A stretch of 55,746 nt of DNA. Origin: a virus. The DNA is taken from IMG/VR virus record IMGVR_UViG_3300048930_000157, positions 1 through 55,746 of that record, one strand, 5' to 3'. Below, piece by piece: positions 29,587-38,006 of the stretch. Made by a program: the position numbers and the translations under genes. The notes beneath the pieces are model-generated. The model was not told the origin of the DNA. It did not search any database and saw only the letters and a program-made list of their open reading frames with translations. Each line of letters starts with the position of its first letter. The stretch's first letter is position 1.

Positions 29587-30086
29587 CATGGACGCCCTTC
29601 ACTAAAGTTAAACAACGAATTAACTCTGTTGTGCAGAGTCAAAATCCGTGGATGCTTCAATGGGGGCGACTCCTATTCTGGACGGCTCTCATTAGTATTG
29701 CATGGGTAGTAAAACACTTTCACACAGCAACCTACACGGAAGATACCTACATTCTGCTCATTATCGCAACGGCGTTCTTTCTTGCGTTTCTTATTATGGT
29801 TATTGGTACAGCCGTTCGAACCCTTCGTAATCTTTCCCTGATGACTATTTTCCTTGGCGGCTCCGTTCTCTTTGGTCATGCTGGACTCTCCCGACTCGGA
29901 TACGTACCTGTAGCGGAAGAACGTCAGCTTGACGTCACACGTACGTTGTTCATTGTTGGCGGATTTGCATTCGTGTATAGTGCCGCCAACGTTATCAAAA
30001 ATTGGGAGTGGACAACACACCATATTATTTGGTCAACGATTATGCTTCTCCTTCTTCTCTCTGTCCTTTCTCTTGCATTAATCTAA
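29583..30086 (+). CDS. Multi-pass membrane protein in the lysis region
   Basis: A 167-residue protein whose ATG overlaps the previous stop (ATGA). It has four to five hydrophobic helices: about 28-47 (LLFWTALISIAWVVKHF), 55-77 (ILLIIATAFFLAFLIMVIG), 85-98, 122-138 (LFIVGGFAFVYSAANV) and 147-167 (IIWSTIMLLLLLSVLSLALI). Loops are short and mildly basic. It could be a holin, which forms lesions in the inner membrane to release the endolysin, although classical holins are shorter. The gene at 31623 is a better holin candidate, so this one may be an antiholin or a superinfection or membrane protein. Confidence 0.6.
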   Translation: MTWTPFTKVKQRINSVVQSQNPWMLQWGRLLFWTALISIAWVVKHFHTATYTEDTYILLIIATAFFLAFLIMVIGTAVRTLRNLSLMTIFLGGSVLFGHAGLSRLGYVPVAEERQLDVTRTLFIVGGFAFVYSAANVIKNWEWTTHHIIWSTIMLLLLLSVLSLALI

Positions 30087-30096
30087 GGATACTCCT

Positions 30097-31626
30097 ATGG
30101 CATATACTGTAAACATGCCGACAACCGGAATCAATCACAGCAAGGCAACAAAAGAAGCTGCTCTCGCTCACGCACGTTCGCGTGGCGCACAGAAGTGGTC
30201 TGACGTCGTTGAACTGTTTGATACATTCTGGCTACTCGGACCAAAACTCAACATTCGTCCCGAAGTGCCTTATGGTCAGTGGTGTGATGAAACCGCAACC
30301 GGAACGTCGTGGTACTGGATTAACCATCTCAACCCCGGTGGGCTACGTATCACCTACGCCGGAGAACAGAGCCGAACATGGCAGAACGGCACACAGGCCG
30401 CTCTTGGCATGCTTCACCGCCTGTGTCTCTACATTCATGGCTCGGTTCCAGAATGGTTTAACTACGCAGAACAGTACGATCCAATGCCTGAGAAGGTTGC
30501 GGAAGCTGGTTATCTTGGCGTAGCAAAGAAACTGTCCGATCTATCCGGGCGTTGGGCAACTAACCCGAAGTACGCGGCACAAATTGTTGACCATCTCAAT
30601 CTTGCATTCCCGACCGGCGCGGATGTTGCCGACCGGGTAACGCCACCAACGACACCGGCTCCGTCTCCGGATGTGCCGAAGTCTCCGTACCCGGCACCAC
30701 CTGTGCAAATCTCGTTGATTCCGTACGCGAATGCCAACCGGCCAAAACTTGAAATGCCGTCTCCCTCGTACGTTACCGTACACGAAGTGGGGAACATGTC
30801 ACCCGGTGCCGACGAAGAAATGCACCGACGCTTTACGCATAACGGTGGCGGACCGTCGCAGGTATCGTTCCACTTTGTTGTCGGACCGACACAAGTAATC
30901 CAGTTGCTCCCGCTCGATGAAGCGGCGTGGCACGCCTCTGACGGGTATTACGGGACGGGCAACCGAGACTCGATTGCTATTGAGACGATCCAGATTGGCG
31001 ACTTCAACAAGACGCTCTGGAACCTTGCATGGCTTATTAACGAAATCAATACGAACCCGAACCGATTCGCTTCGAACCATCGCCGGTCATGGGATATGTC
31101 CAACGACCGGATTGTGCAGCACAACACATGGGCACCGGATAAGAAGAACTGCCCTCAGTTCATCCGTGACCGTGGATTGTGGCCGACACTGATGCAGCGA
31201 GTTGATATTTGGGAAGCCCAAGTAACGGCTCCGGTGGCACCACAATACGCACGCCCTGTGAAATACTTCTGGCTGGAAAAGGACGAAGCGGCAAAGGGCT
31301 TGGACCGGGAAATCAACGACGTACCGGTTCACTACCTGCCACTCGTTTACACAGCCGTTCAGGAAACACCGCGACGACAGGCAACCGGAACAAATCGAAA
31401 GATTATCGGCCCTCCGATCAAGGTAGGAGAAACGTTCCGTGCCGATTATGTCTATAGAAGCGGTCGTGAGACATTTGTGTTGACACCACACGGTACGCGG
31501 GTAAAGGCGGCTCACCTTCTACCGAAAGTGCAGATTAGCTCCAACCAGAACATCTCTATTCGACGTACGGCTGACGCTAAAGGTGTCCTTGCCGATCACG
31601 CGCACAAGACGGAGGATACCGAATGA
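30097..31626 (+). CDS. Endolysin: glucosaminidase-like and amidase domains
   Basis: A 509-residue cell-wall hydrolase. Residues about 1-175 form a helical N-terminal domain with GQWCDETATGTSWYW and NPGGLRI, the pattern of glucosaminidase-like or related wall-binding domains. Residues about 215-385 are an amidase_2-type domain: TVHEVGN (first zinc His), SFHFVVG, WHASDGYYGTGNRDSIAIE (catalytic Glu region), and VQHNTWAPDKKNCPQFI (second His and Cys zinc ligands). A Pro-rich linker precedes it and a C-terminal SH3-like region (390-509) may bind the wall. Amidases cut the bond between N-acetylmuramate and L-alanine. It starts at ATG 30097 with AAGGA; the stop overlaps the next gene (ATGA). Confidence 0.88.
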   Translation: MAYTVNMPTTGINHSKATKEAALAHARSRGAQKWSDVVELFDTFWLLGPKLNIRPEVPYGQWCDETATGTSWYWINHLNPGGLRITYAGEQSRTWQNGTQAALGMLHRLCLYIHGSVPEWFNYAEQYDPMPEKVAEAGYLGVAKKLSDLSGRWATNPKYAAQIVDHLNLAFPTGADVADRVTPPTTPAPSPDVPKSPYPAPPVQISLIPYANANRPKLEMPSPSYVTVHEVGNMSPGADEEMHRRFTHNGGGPSQVSFHFVVGPTQVIQLLPLDEAAWHASDGYYGTGNRDSIAIETIQIGDFNKTLWNLAWLINEINTNPNRFASNHRRSWDMSNDRIVQHNTWAPDKKNCPQFIRDRGLWPTLMQRVDIWEAQVTAPVAPQYARPVKYFWLEKDEAAKGLDREINDVPVHYLPLVYTAVQETPRRQATGTNRKIIGPPIKVGETFRADYVYRSGRETFVLTPHGTRVKAAHLLPKVQISSNQNISIRRTADAKGVLADHAHKTEDTE

Positions 31627-31910
31627 ATGTACCAAAACAACTCCCACAGTTTGTAGAGACAGAACCCGTCGCTTCATTAGCCGGTCTAATGAGTGTGCTG
31701 TTTAACAGCACACTCACAACGGCAAAGATGTTGGACTGGATTCCGCTGACATGGGAAGAACTTGTCTATATTGCGGCATGGTTTAACAGCTTGCTCGTTG
31801 TATTTACATACGTCCAACGTAGCCGGGTAACACCGGTTGCGAAGGCGAATGCTCGTATTGAGGAAGCAACGCAACTTCCTCCTGACGCTGATCCGCCGTT
31901 TATTAAGTAA
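31623..31910 (+). CDS. Holin-like small membrane protein
   Basis: A 95-residue protein coupled to the endolysin by an ATGA overlap. It has a hydrophobic segment at about 17-38 (VASLAGLMSVLFNSTLTTAKML) and a clear membrane helix at 42-66 (LTWEELVYIAAWFNSLLVVFTYV) followed by a basic QRSR patch and a soluble charged tail. Size, position next to the endolysin, and one or two membrane helices are typical of holins. Holins form membrane lesions that let endolysin reach the wall. Sequence alone cannot prove pore formation, and the multi-pass protein at 29583 is the alternative. Confidence 0.7.
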   Translation: MNVPKQLPQFVETEPVASLAGLMSVLFNSTLTTAKMLDWIPLTWEELVYIAAWFNSLLVVFTYVQRSRVTPVAKANARIEEATQLPPDADPPFIK

Positions 31911-31955
31911 GTGGTTGATTCAACGACAATGTGGTAAACTAAAGAAACATTCGGA

Positions 31956-31986
31956 TGAGCGGGGTGTGTACCCCGCTCATTTCTTA
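31956..31986 (+). terminator. Intrinsic terminator after the lysis cassette
   Basis: A perfect 10-bp stem TGAGCGGGGT/ACCCCGCTCA with a GTGT loop is followed by TTTCTTAG. It lies between the holin-like gene and the metallophosphoesterase. The T-tract is interrupted, so some read-through to the next gene is expected. Confidence 0.8.
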
Positions 31987-32001
31987 GTCAGGAAAGAGTG
32001 C

Positions 32002-32991
32002 ATGACGACACGATTCTGGACGCTCGATGAGATTGACGATGCTCATGCCTTGTCGGACGCCGAGTTCTTTGCTAAGTATCCCGACCGTTCGTTCGACGCT
32101 TTGCGTATCAAACGTGGTCGAACAAAACCCTCCGGATACACACGCTCGTTTGTGAGCGATAAAGTTACCAGTGATTTCAATTGGCGCGATGCAAATAAGG
32201 TTATCGCGTCCATGCAGGAACTCAAAACAACTGCACGCCTCAGTCAAGACACCGCTGACATTCGTATCGACACCGATAAACCCATCTGCGTATTCGGACT
32301 GTCTGACACCCACATCCTTTCATGGGGGACCGATCACACCCTGTTCGAAAAGGTGACAGACGAAATCCTGAACACCGATGGGCTGTATGTCGCCCTTCTC
32401 GGTGACTTGGAACAAATGTCGATTAAACTGCGGGGCGTCCTTGAAGTAATGGACAACATGCTGCCACCAGAGTTGCAGCACCGTTATATTGAGTCGTGGC
32501 TGGACGAAATCAAGCATAAAGTCCTCTTTGCTACGTGGGATAACCACGCGGTTATGCGTGAAGAAAACGCCTCTGGTTATTCACGCTTTGCCGACATTAT
32601 GAAGCGGAACGTGGTCTACTTTAACGGGATCGGGCACCCGGACATTCAGGTAGGCAACCAAGTCTATAAGTTCGCCGTAACACACCGGTTCCGTGGACGA
32701 TCCATCTATAACCCGTGCCACGGCTCTATGATGTACCTTGTCCGAGAAGCCTTTGACCGGGAAATCGCTATGGCCGGAGACAGCCATGTGCCGGGACTCC
32801 TACAGTTTACCCACGGAGCAAAGACGAAGCTGGCACTCAATGCAGGTTCCATCCAAACAAACTCAGGGTATGCGAAGCGGTTTTTCTCCCTATCGACACA
32901 CCCTGAGTTCCCCGGTGTTGTATTGTTCCCCGATGAGCACCGCTTTGCTCCGGTGTGGAACGTGCAGGACTGGATCAAGCTCCGGGGTTAA
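32002..32991 (+). CDS. Calcineurin-like metallophosphoesterase
   Basis: A 329-residue protein with metallophosphoesterase motifs in order: GLSDTHI (99-105, metal Asp and His), LLGDLEQ (132-138, bridging Asp), TWDNHA (about 182-187, Asn-His), VTHRFRG and GDSHVPG toward the C-terminus (final metal His residues). The N-terminal 80 residues are charged and helical with a FWTLDEIDDAHAL start. Relatives act on phosphodiesters in nucleotides or DNA. The start ATG 32002 follows CAGGAAAGAG, just after the terminator. It is the last rightward gene, and its stop overlaps the stop of the converging leftward gene by three bases. Phage copies of this type are common at the end of late operons, with unknown substrates. 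Confidence 0.8.
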   Translation: MTTRFWTLDEIDDAHALSDAEFFAKYPDRSFDALRIKRGRTKPSGYTRSFVSDKVTSDFNWRDANKVIASMQELKTTARLSQDTADIRIDTDKPICVFGLSDTHILSWGTDHTLFEKVTDEILNTDGLYVALLGDLEQMSIKLRGVLEVMDNMLPPELQHRYIESWLDEIKHKVLFATWDNHAVMREENASGYSRFADIMKRNVVYFNGIGHPDIQVGNQVYKFAVTHRFRGRSIYNPCHGSMMYLVREAFDREIAMAGDSHVPGLLQFTHGAKTKLALNAGSIQTNSGYAKRFFSLSTHPEFPGVVLFPDEHRFAPVWNVQDWIKLRG

Positions 32992-33563
32992 AGGCCAAGC
33001 CCTCTGTTCAGCAATGTGCAGAGGGCGTGTGCATTTCCAAGTGCGTCCTCTGCGGCATTGTGCGTATGGGCTAACGGCCCTCTGAGTCCATCCTGGCGAA
33101 AGTCTCGTTTCATGCTTTTCTTGTAGCCCTTATAGAGACTTGTCAGGCTATCGCAGCTAAATCCGTAGGGATTACGCTGCTGGATATGCTTCTCTTTCAT
33201 GTAGTGGTGGAAGTACCAACACACGAACATCCAGTCGAACCCGGCGTTATCCGACACAAACCGGATAGGGCCGTTTTCCTTTAGCGCCACGCTCCATTGC
33301 CAGAACAGTTCAATCATATCCCACGGGGCCGGATACGACAGCGTTTCGGCACGGGTACGCCCGATTGCTTTCAGCGCACCGGGGTCGTATGATTTGGTAA
33401 TGGGGTGCATTTGAGCAAGGAAACGCGGTTGGTCTGCAATGCTCCAAATACCGATACCCTTCACATCCCGGTGAACGACAACGGCTCCAAGTTCAATCAG
33501 AGAAAAGTCCCCCGGAATTGGGCCGTCTGCTTCGACGTCTACGCAGACGTATTGCATGGTCAT
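32988..33563 (-). CDS. DnaQ-like 3'-5' exonuclease (RNase T/exonuclease family)
   Basis: A 191-residue protein from ATG 33563 (ribosome site GGAGG), coupled to the dCMP deaminase by ATGA. DEDDh-type exonuclease motifs are present: VDVEADGP near residues 6-13 (first two acids), an ELGAVVV strand, NAGFDWMF (third acid), and AHTHNAAEDALGNA near the C-terminus with the catalytic His and last Asp. Such enzymes remove nucleotides from 3' ends and support proofreading or RNA trimming. It is the last gene of the long leftward operon, which also encodes the DNA polymerase, so a DNA role is favoured. Confidence 0.8.
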   Translation of the reverse strand: MTMQYVCVDVEADGPIPGDFSLIELGAVVVHRDVKGIGIWSIADQPRFLAQMHPITKSYDPGALKAIGRTRAETLSYPAPWDMIELFWQWSVALKENGPIRFVSDNAGFDWMFVCWYFHHYMKEKHIQQRNPYGFSCDSLTSLYKGYKKSMKRDFRQDGLRGPLAHTHNAAEDALGNAHALCTLLNRGLGL

Positions 33564-34006
33564 GGTAAATCCTCCCACCAGTCAATGATAACGTTTGCCG
33601 CAACAAAGTCGCGGAACACGGACTCTGCAATCGCATTGTCCTGCGATGAGTAGTGCTTCCCGAATACGACACGTTCGATCCCGGCATTCAGGATGAGATT
33701 TGCACACTCCCTACACGGGAAGTGTGTGGCATACAGGGTGCCTCCCTGAGCCATTGCCCCGGCTTGTAGAAGCGCATTAGCCTCTGCATGCACGGTACGC
33801 TTGCAGCGGCCCGTTTCAGGCTCGATAAGGCATCCTACCTCATTACAGTGCGGAAGTGCCCGTGGAGCGCCGTTATAGCCCGTAGAAACGATAACGTGGT
33901 CACAGGTAATGACGGCTCCCACGGCAAGGCGGGGACATGTGCCCCGTTGGGCAACGACTCCGGCCACTTGCATCCAGATCGAATCAAAGGTTGTTCGTTG
34001 GGACAT
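33560..34006 (-). CDS. dCMP deaminase
   Basis: A 148-residue zinc deaminase that converts dCMP to dUMP, the substrate of ThyX. The signature is complete: HAE at 73-75 (zinc His and catalytic Glu) and PCRECA at 97-102 (two zinc Cys). Additional Cys/His residues at about 24-64 (CPRL, PHCNEVGC) may form the second zinc site seen in phage T4-like dCMP deaminases. A SYSSQD-like loop near the end may contact nucleotides. Upstream and downstream genes overlap its ends, so it is part of the replication operon with polymerase and exonuclease. It raises dUMP, which must be kept low in DNA by the UDG domain upstream. Confidence 0.93.
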   Translation of the reverse strand: MSQRTTFDSIWMQVAGVVAQRGTCPRLAVGAVITCDHVIVSTGYNGAPRALPHCNEVGCLIEPETGRCKRTVHAEANALLQAGAMAQGGTLYATHFPCRECANLILNAGIERVVFGKHYSSQDNAIAESVFRDFVAANVIIDWWEDLP

Positions 34007-34235
34007 TCCATTTTTCCTTTATTTCAGCAAGCTGTTCTTCAGTGCAGCCGCTTTGCTCTGCAAGCCAGAACAGCAATTCTAGGATCGCGGTACGGTACCC
34101 GGCAAGGGCACCGTACTCTTGAAGAAGCTCCGTTCGCTGCTCGATGGTTCGATATGTCGGTAGCGCCCGTGTCCGACTATTCAGATCGTTAGAGCGCATG
34201 ATGAAGGTGGACGCCATATCTTCTACAAACTTCAT
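33984..34235 (-). CDS. Small helical protein between polymerase and dCMP deaminase
   Basis: An 83-residue protein from ATG 34235 (AAAGGA site); the longer frame starts inside the polymerase gene. It is helical with MKFVEDMASTFIMRSNDLN, a central Leu/Glu-rich helix pair (RTELLQEYGALAGYRTAILELLFWLAE) and a final EEQLAEIKEKW helix. No motif or family is recognised. Its start lies just after the polymerase stop and its end overlaps the deaminase gene, so it is translated in the same operon. Confidence 0.6.
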   Translation of the reverse strand: MKFVEDMASTFIMRSNDLNSRTRALPTYRTIEQRTELLQEYGALAGYRTAILELLFWLAEQSGCTEEQLAEIKEKWNVPTNNL

Positions 34236-34243
34236 AGCGTCCT

Positions 34244-36793
34244 TTATGGCAATGTGGGTGGTATCCACGGTTTTACATTCCCCCAATTAGTCCCGATCTT
34301 GGCGTCAATGTCAAGCACCGCACCAGCCGGATTGTCAAACGGCCATGTTGTCATAACGCGATGCACAAGGTCCAGTGCTTCTTGCTCCCGCCCCTCACGC
34401 ACTTCGCACTCGATAGAGTCATGGACAAGGAACAGCCCGTGCCCAAGGCGGCGGTCTTTCAGTTCCTTGTGAATCTCCATGAAGGATGTGAGATTCAAGT
34501 CAGATGCCAAACTCTGTACCGGTGAGTTCACCGATTGATTGAGCACGTTCTGACGATTCTCACGCGTTACAAGGTTCCAGCGACGTACCCGCCCGAATGG
34601 TGTCCGCGTCTCGCCCTCACTGAGTGCCTTTTTATGCTGCTCAAAGTACCACTCTCGGAACTTCGGCGCACCTTTGAAGTAATCGTCAATGAATACCTGT
34701 GCTGACTCGATAGTAATACCAAGCCGTTCTGACAGGCCCATTGCCGACATGCCGTAGAGAATGCCAAAGTTAATGACCTTGGCCGCTTGCCGCTCATCAT
34801 CGGTGACGTCATCAATGCTCTTTTTGAACATCTTTGCCGCCATTGCCTTGTGAAAGTCCCCGGACATGACCGCTTCACCGAGCACTTCGTCTTGCGAAAG
34901 GAACCACGCGCACCGGATTTCAAGCTGCGAGTAGTCTGCGGACAGCCACACATGGCCCGGAGAAGGGAGGAACATCCGCTTAATGGAGTCGAACCCCTTG
35001 ACCGTGGCGCTTCGCGGGATCGTCTGCAACGGCGGGTTATGCATCGCAAGCCGTCCAGTCACGGCACCACGAATGTCGATGTTCGGATGCACCCGTCCGT
35101 CAGACTTGATATGTTGTGCGATACCGCGCACATACGTGCTCATCATATGGTTAATCAAGCTAAAGTTCTCTAGCTTTTCAACCAGCGGATGATTCGCATG
35201 CTCTGCACGGAACGGTTTCCCCGTACTCAGATTGCCGGTCTTATCGTCGTACACCGGCTTTAGCTTCAGGTGGTCATAAATCAACGAGATAAGCTGCGGT
35301 TGTGATTTTGGGTTGAACGGCTCATCTCGATAGAGTTGTTTCCACCCTGTGAACTTTCGCTCGACAACCGGCACGAACTGCATCTTTCCATCGACACGCT
35401 TTCGCTTTTGCGTGACCACGGTTTCATACACACGCTCTTTCCGGTCAGGGACCGTCCGCTTCCAACCGAGGGACGCTGCATACTCTGCAAGCTCCCGCTC
35501 TGCTGCTTCGACTTTTGGTCCCCATTCCTTTTCTAGCGTTGCGACGTAGGTTTGATCGACAAGTACCCCGTGTCGCTCAATCTCTGCGAATGTTCGTTGT
35601 GCAGGTTCCAGTACATTGCGCACAAGATCAAGTGTGCCTTCTTCCGCACAGAGGCCGGTAAGAATAGGCTCCACACGGGCTGTGTATACCACATCAAGGC
35701 CAGCGTATTTTGCGAGTATGTGACGCGGCACATTCGCCCACCCTTTCTTCCCGCCAGAAAGATACTGGTGGACTTCATCTTCGTAGTAGGGCGCATTCAA
35801 CCACTCCCGTGAGAGCGTTTTCAAGCCGACCTTATTCTTGTGTTCAGTCAGCCCGAGCGCAAGACACATAGTGTCAATGTCGTTTACCGGCGTCCGGTCA
35901 AAATACTCCTGAATCCATTGCCGGTCGAACGACATGTTGTGAATTACCCATGTGAACCGCTCATCCTCCATAAGCCACTGAAACATCTGACGCGCACCGT
36001 CGTTCTTGAATACGTCTGCTTCGATGACGGCGGCACGCTCGGTGTTCCCAATCGCTACCTGAAGCAGTTCAGCATCCAGTACGCTTAGGTCCGACGTCTC
36101 CACGTCCAAGGCCAGCTTAAACCCGGCCTTTCCTGCGAGTAGATCACCGAGGACTGCGAGGGTGCCTTTAAGGTCCGTAACATGCTTGACAGGAATCTTT
36201 TCATTCCGATCAGGGAGTACAAGCGTACCGTTGACCAACCGGACTGCACGCTTTGTCGAACCAAGCAAATCTTCAAACTTGCCTTCTTCCTTTCCGTGAG
36301 CAACAATACCCGGATGGTACGTTGGTAGAATCGGGGCCGGTACGTCCGGACGATGCTCTACCACACCCTGAAGCTCACCGAGCGAGTACCGTGACTGCAT
36401 CAGGCTTTTGGTTGCCGTAGTGCCGAGCGACAGAACGAGTTTCGGTTGCACGATTTTCAGTTCTTCGATCAGTCGGGGACGACAACACGCAATAGCCGTT
36501 GGGGGTGGCGGAATGTCCGAATAGTCGTCTGCTTGTGATTGGCAGAGGACTGCATTCGTCGTCCACACATCCTTCCGCTGTGTGTTGTTGCGTTCCAGAA
36601 TCTTGTCCATGACGTCACCGGGGCGTCCTGCAATTGGCTTGCGTGCCCGAACGTCAAGGTAGTTTGGGTTATCCCCGACGAGAACAAGATCGGCTCCGGG
36701 GTTTCCAGAGCCGTGAATCGGATTGAACTTCTTGTAGAGGGGACAGCTTGTGCATTTTGCGTACTTCAACGCCTGTGCCGTTGGGTTCTCCAT
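34244..36793 (-). CDS. DNA polymerase I-type with fused uracil-DNA glycosylase domain
   Basis: An 849-residue replicative enzyme with three parts. (1) Residues 1-170 form a family-4-like uracil-DNA glycosylase with iron-sulphur Cys 14, 17, 84 and 103 (or 104), motif GDNPNYLDVRARKP and the TYHPG loop (158-162) near the active site. (2) Residues 220-390 form a DEDDy 3'-5' exonuclease with DVE (230-232), NMSFD (286-290) and YAGLDVVY (363-370). (3) Residues 400-849 form a family A polymerase with motif A SADYSQLEIR (618-627), motif B RQAAKVINFGILYG (668-681) and motif C VHDSIECE (790-797). The start at 36793 is one base after the previous stop. Fusion of a uracil-removing enzyme to a polymerase fits a phage that must keep uracil out of DNA. 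Confidence 0.93.
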   Translation of the reverse strand: MENPTAQALKYAKCTSCPLYKKFNPIHGSGNPGADLVLVGDNPNYLDVRARKPIAGRPGDVMDKILERNNTQRKDVWTTNAVLCQSQADDYSDIPPPPTAIACCRPRLIEELKIVQPKLVLSLGTTATKSLMQSRYSLGELQGVVEHRPDVPAPILPTYHPGIVAHGKEEGKFEDLLGSTKRAVRLVNGTLVLPDRNEKIPVKHVTDLKGTLAVLGDLLAGKAGFKLALDVETSDLSVLDAELLQVAIGNTERAAVIEADVFKNDGARQMFQWLMEDERFTWVIHNMSFDRQWIQEYFDRTPVNDIDTMCLALGLTEHKNKVGLKTLSREWLNAPYYEDEVHQYLSGGKKGWANVPRHILAKYAGLDVVYTARVEPILTGLCAEEGTLDLVRNVLEPAQRTFAEIERHGVLVDQTYVATLEKEWGPKVEAAERELAEYAASLGWKRTVPDRKERVYETVVTQKRKRVDGKMQFVPVVERKFTGWKQLYRDEPFNPKSQPQLISLIYDHLKLKPVYDDKTGNLSTGKPFRAEHANHPLVEKLENFSLINHMMSTYVRGIAQHIKSDGRVHPNIDIRGAVTGRLAMHNPPLQTIPRSATVKGFDSIKRMFLPSPGHVWLSADYSQLEIRCAWFLSQDEVLGEAVMSGDFHKAMAAKMFKKSIDDVTDDERQAAKVINFGILYGMSAMGLSERLGITIESAQVFIDDYFKGAPKFREWYFEQHKKALSEGETRTPFGRVRRWNLVTRENRQNVLNQSVNSPVQSLASDLNLTSFMEIHKELKDRRLGHGLFLVHDSIECEVREGREQEALDLVHRVMTTWPFDNPAGAVLDIDAKIGTNWGNVKPWIPPTLP

Positions 36794-37036
36794 TTAATTC
36801 CCCCGTGCCGTATACAGCGGCTCACCGAATTGATCGGTAATCCCCCCGGTGTGAATCTTCACAGCGGTATCACAGGCGGGGCATGGGATGAAGTTCACCG
36901 GCTGCTTGCCGTGCTCCTTGTAGGTCAGGATCACGTCAGTTGCCTCAACCTGCAACACCTTGCTGCATCCGATGCACTTGAAGTGCTTTCCAACCGCCCA
37001 CGGACTACCCGTATGCGCGTGCCGGATAATTTTCAT
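36794..37036 (-). CDS. Small zinc-ribbon protein in the replication operon
   Basis: An 80-residue protein with two CxxC pairs, CIGC (21-24) and CPAC (52-55), spaced as in a zinc ribbon. Between them is a strand region (VLQVEATDVILTYKEHGKQPVNFI). The N-terminus is short and basic (KIIRHAHTGSPWA). It overlaps the resolvase gene by four bases (ATGA) and ends just before the polymerase start, so it is co-translated with both. A nucleic-acid-binding role is likely from the zinc ribbon, but no named family fits. Confidence 0.7.
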   Translation of the reverse strand: MKIIRHAHTGSPWAVGKHFKCIGCSKVLQVEATDVILTYKEHGKQPVNFIPCPACDTAVKIHTGGITDQFGEPLYTARGN

Positions 37037-37440
37037 TTGGTATCGTCCTCCTTCAGAATGGTCGCTACGAAGTACAGGATGTGAGCATAGGCATCAGCCG
37101 CGTGGGAATCGCCCACCACAGCCTTTGCCTTGCTCACATACGCTTTTCGGAACTGAGGGGGTTGCACGAACACCCTCAGTCCGAATAGCGTGCAGAAGTG
37201 CTCGATGAGGCCGAGCAACTTCAGAGTGTGTATTGCCGCCTTTGTGCGGTATCCGCCGCCGACGAAGTTCTCGACAAGAACAAGTACGTTTTCCCCGCTC
37301 TCCGCTCTGCTACGTGCTGCGTTGAGTGCGGCTCCGATTTCGGACACATTGCGCGTTTGGACGGCGTGTACGTGTCCGCTCTCTGTATCAAGTTCGGCTA
37401 TGCCGGTCGTTTCGCCGGGGTCAAAGGCAACAATCCACAT
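37033..37440 (-). CDS. RuvC-like Holliday junction resolvase
   Basis: A 135-residue protein with the RNase H-like fold of RuvC. Motifs: AFDPGETTG at 5-13 (first Asp), LVLVENFVGGG at 53-63 (Glu 57), and GDSHAADAYAH at 110-120 (last acidic residues). The spacing matches compact phage resolvases that cut four-way junctions before packaging. Lys and Arg residues around 97-107 (QFRKAYVSKAKA) could contact DNA. It sits between the DUF669-like protein and the polymerase, in a recombination and replication block with the Sak4-like ATPase and the RecB-like nuclease. Confidence 0.83.
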   Translation of the reverse strand: MWIVAFDPGETTGIAELDTESGHVHAVQTRNVSEIGAALNAARSRAESGENVLVLVENFVGGGYRTKAAIHTLKLLGLIEHFCTLFGLRVFVQPPQFRKAYVSKAKAVVGDSHAADAYAHILYFVATILKEDDTK

Positions 37441-37447
37441 GGGGGGA

Positions 37448-37948
37448 TTATCCCCAACCGAGGGTATTGTCGGATGCCCCTCCCCCTACGGGGAGAATCC
37501 GATCAATCTGGTTACGCTTTTCGTACACACGGCCCGTCTCCGGATCGGTGCGCTGCTCTTGAATCTTCAGACGAACGGTTACGCGTTCACCATGAATCCG
37601 TTCAAGCATATCGTCAATGTAGATGATAGCTTCGCCTTCTTCCGGCTCGTAACCTTCGAACTCATCTCGGTATCCGATGGTGGCTTCACCCTGAAGTTCG
37701 TCCCCCGGAATACCCGCTGCGGTCAGAAGTTGCTTGAACTTCCATGTCGTCGTCGGATGGATGATGTAGGTATCGAACACCGAACCCCCATCTTCCAGCT
37801 TGTACCGCACGTTGATCGTCGTTGCGCCCTTGGTTTTAGCGCCGTTACTGACGTCTCGCTTGAAGCTGAATACAGCGGCGTCATAATCACCGGCTGGCTT
37901 AACTTCGAAATTACTGCCTGCGTTCAGGTCTGTTCGGATAGGTGGCAT
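37448..37948 (-). CDS. DUF669-like single-stranded DNA-binding protein
   Basis: A 166-residue protein that fits the DUF669 family (single-strand DNA-binding proteins that partner phage recombinases). Pattern: SNFEVKPAGDYDAAVFSF, then NVRYKLEDGGSVFDTYIIHPTTTWKF, AAGIPGDELQGE, EEGEAIIYIDD, and an ERVTVRLKIQEQ strand near the end. The start at 37948 has an AGGAGGAA site six bases upstream and is preceded by a promoter at 37977-38005. Its placement next to a Sak4-like ATPase matches known recombination cassettes. Confidence 0.75.
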   Translation of the reverse strand: MPPIRTDLNAGSNFEVKPAGDYDAAVFSFKRDVSNGAKTKGATTINVRYKLEDGGSVFDTYIIHPTTTWKFKQLLTAAGIPGDELQGEATIGYRDEFEGYEPEEGEAIIYIDDMLERIHGERVTVRLKIQEQRTDPETGRVYEKRNQIDRILPVGGGASDNTLGWG

Positions 37949-37976
37949 CTGTTCCTCCTGAGAACGTTACGTATGT

Positions 37977-38005
37977 AGTATACCCGATAGCTGACGACGT
38001 GTCAA
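37977..38005 (-). promoter_or_regulatory. Leftward promoter before the DUF669-like gene
   Basis: On the minus strand TTGACA (38005-38000), a 17-base spacer and TATACT (37982-37977), in the gap between two genes. It would drive the DUF669-like, resolvase, polymerase and deaminase genes. Confidence 0.88.
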
Positions 38006-38006
38006 G

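Noticed and set aside
31915-31940. Promoter TTGATT-TAAACT before the metallophosphoesterase
   Set aside because: The spacer is only 14 bases, too short for a sigma-70 promoter.
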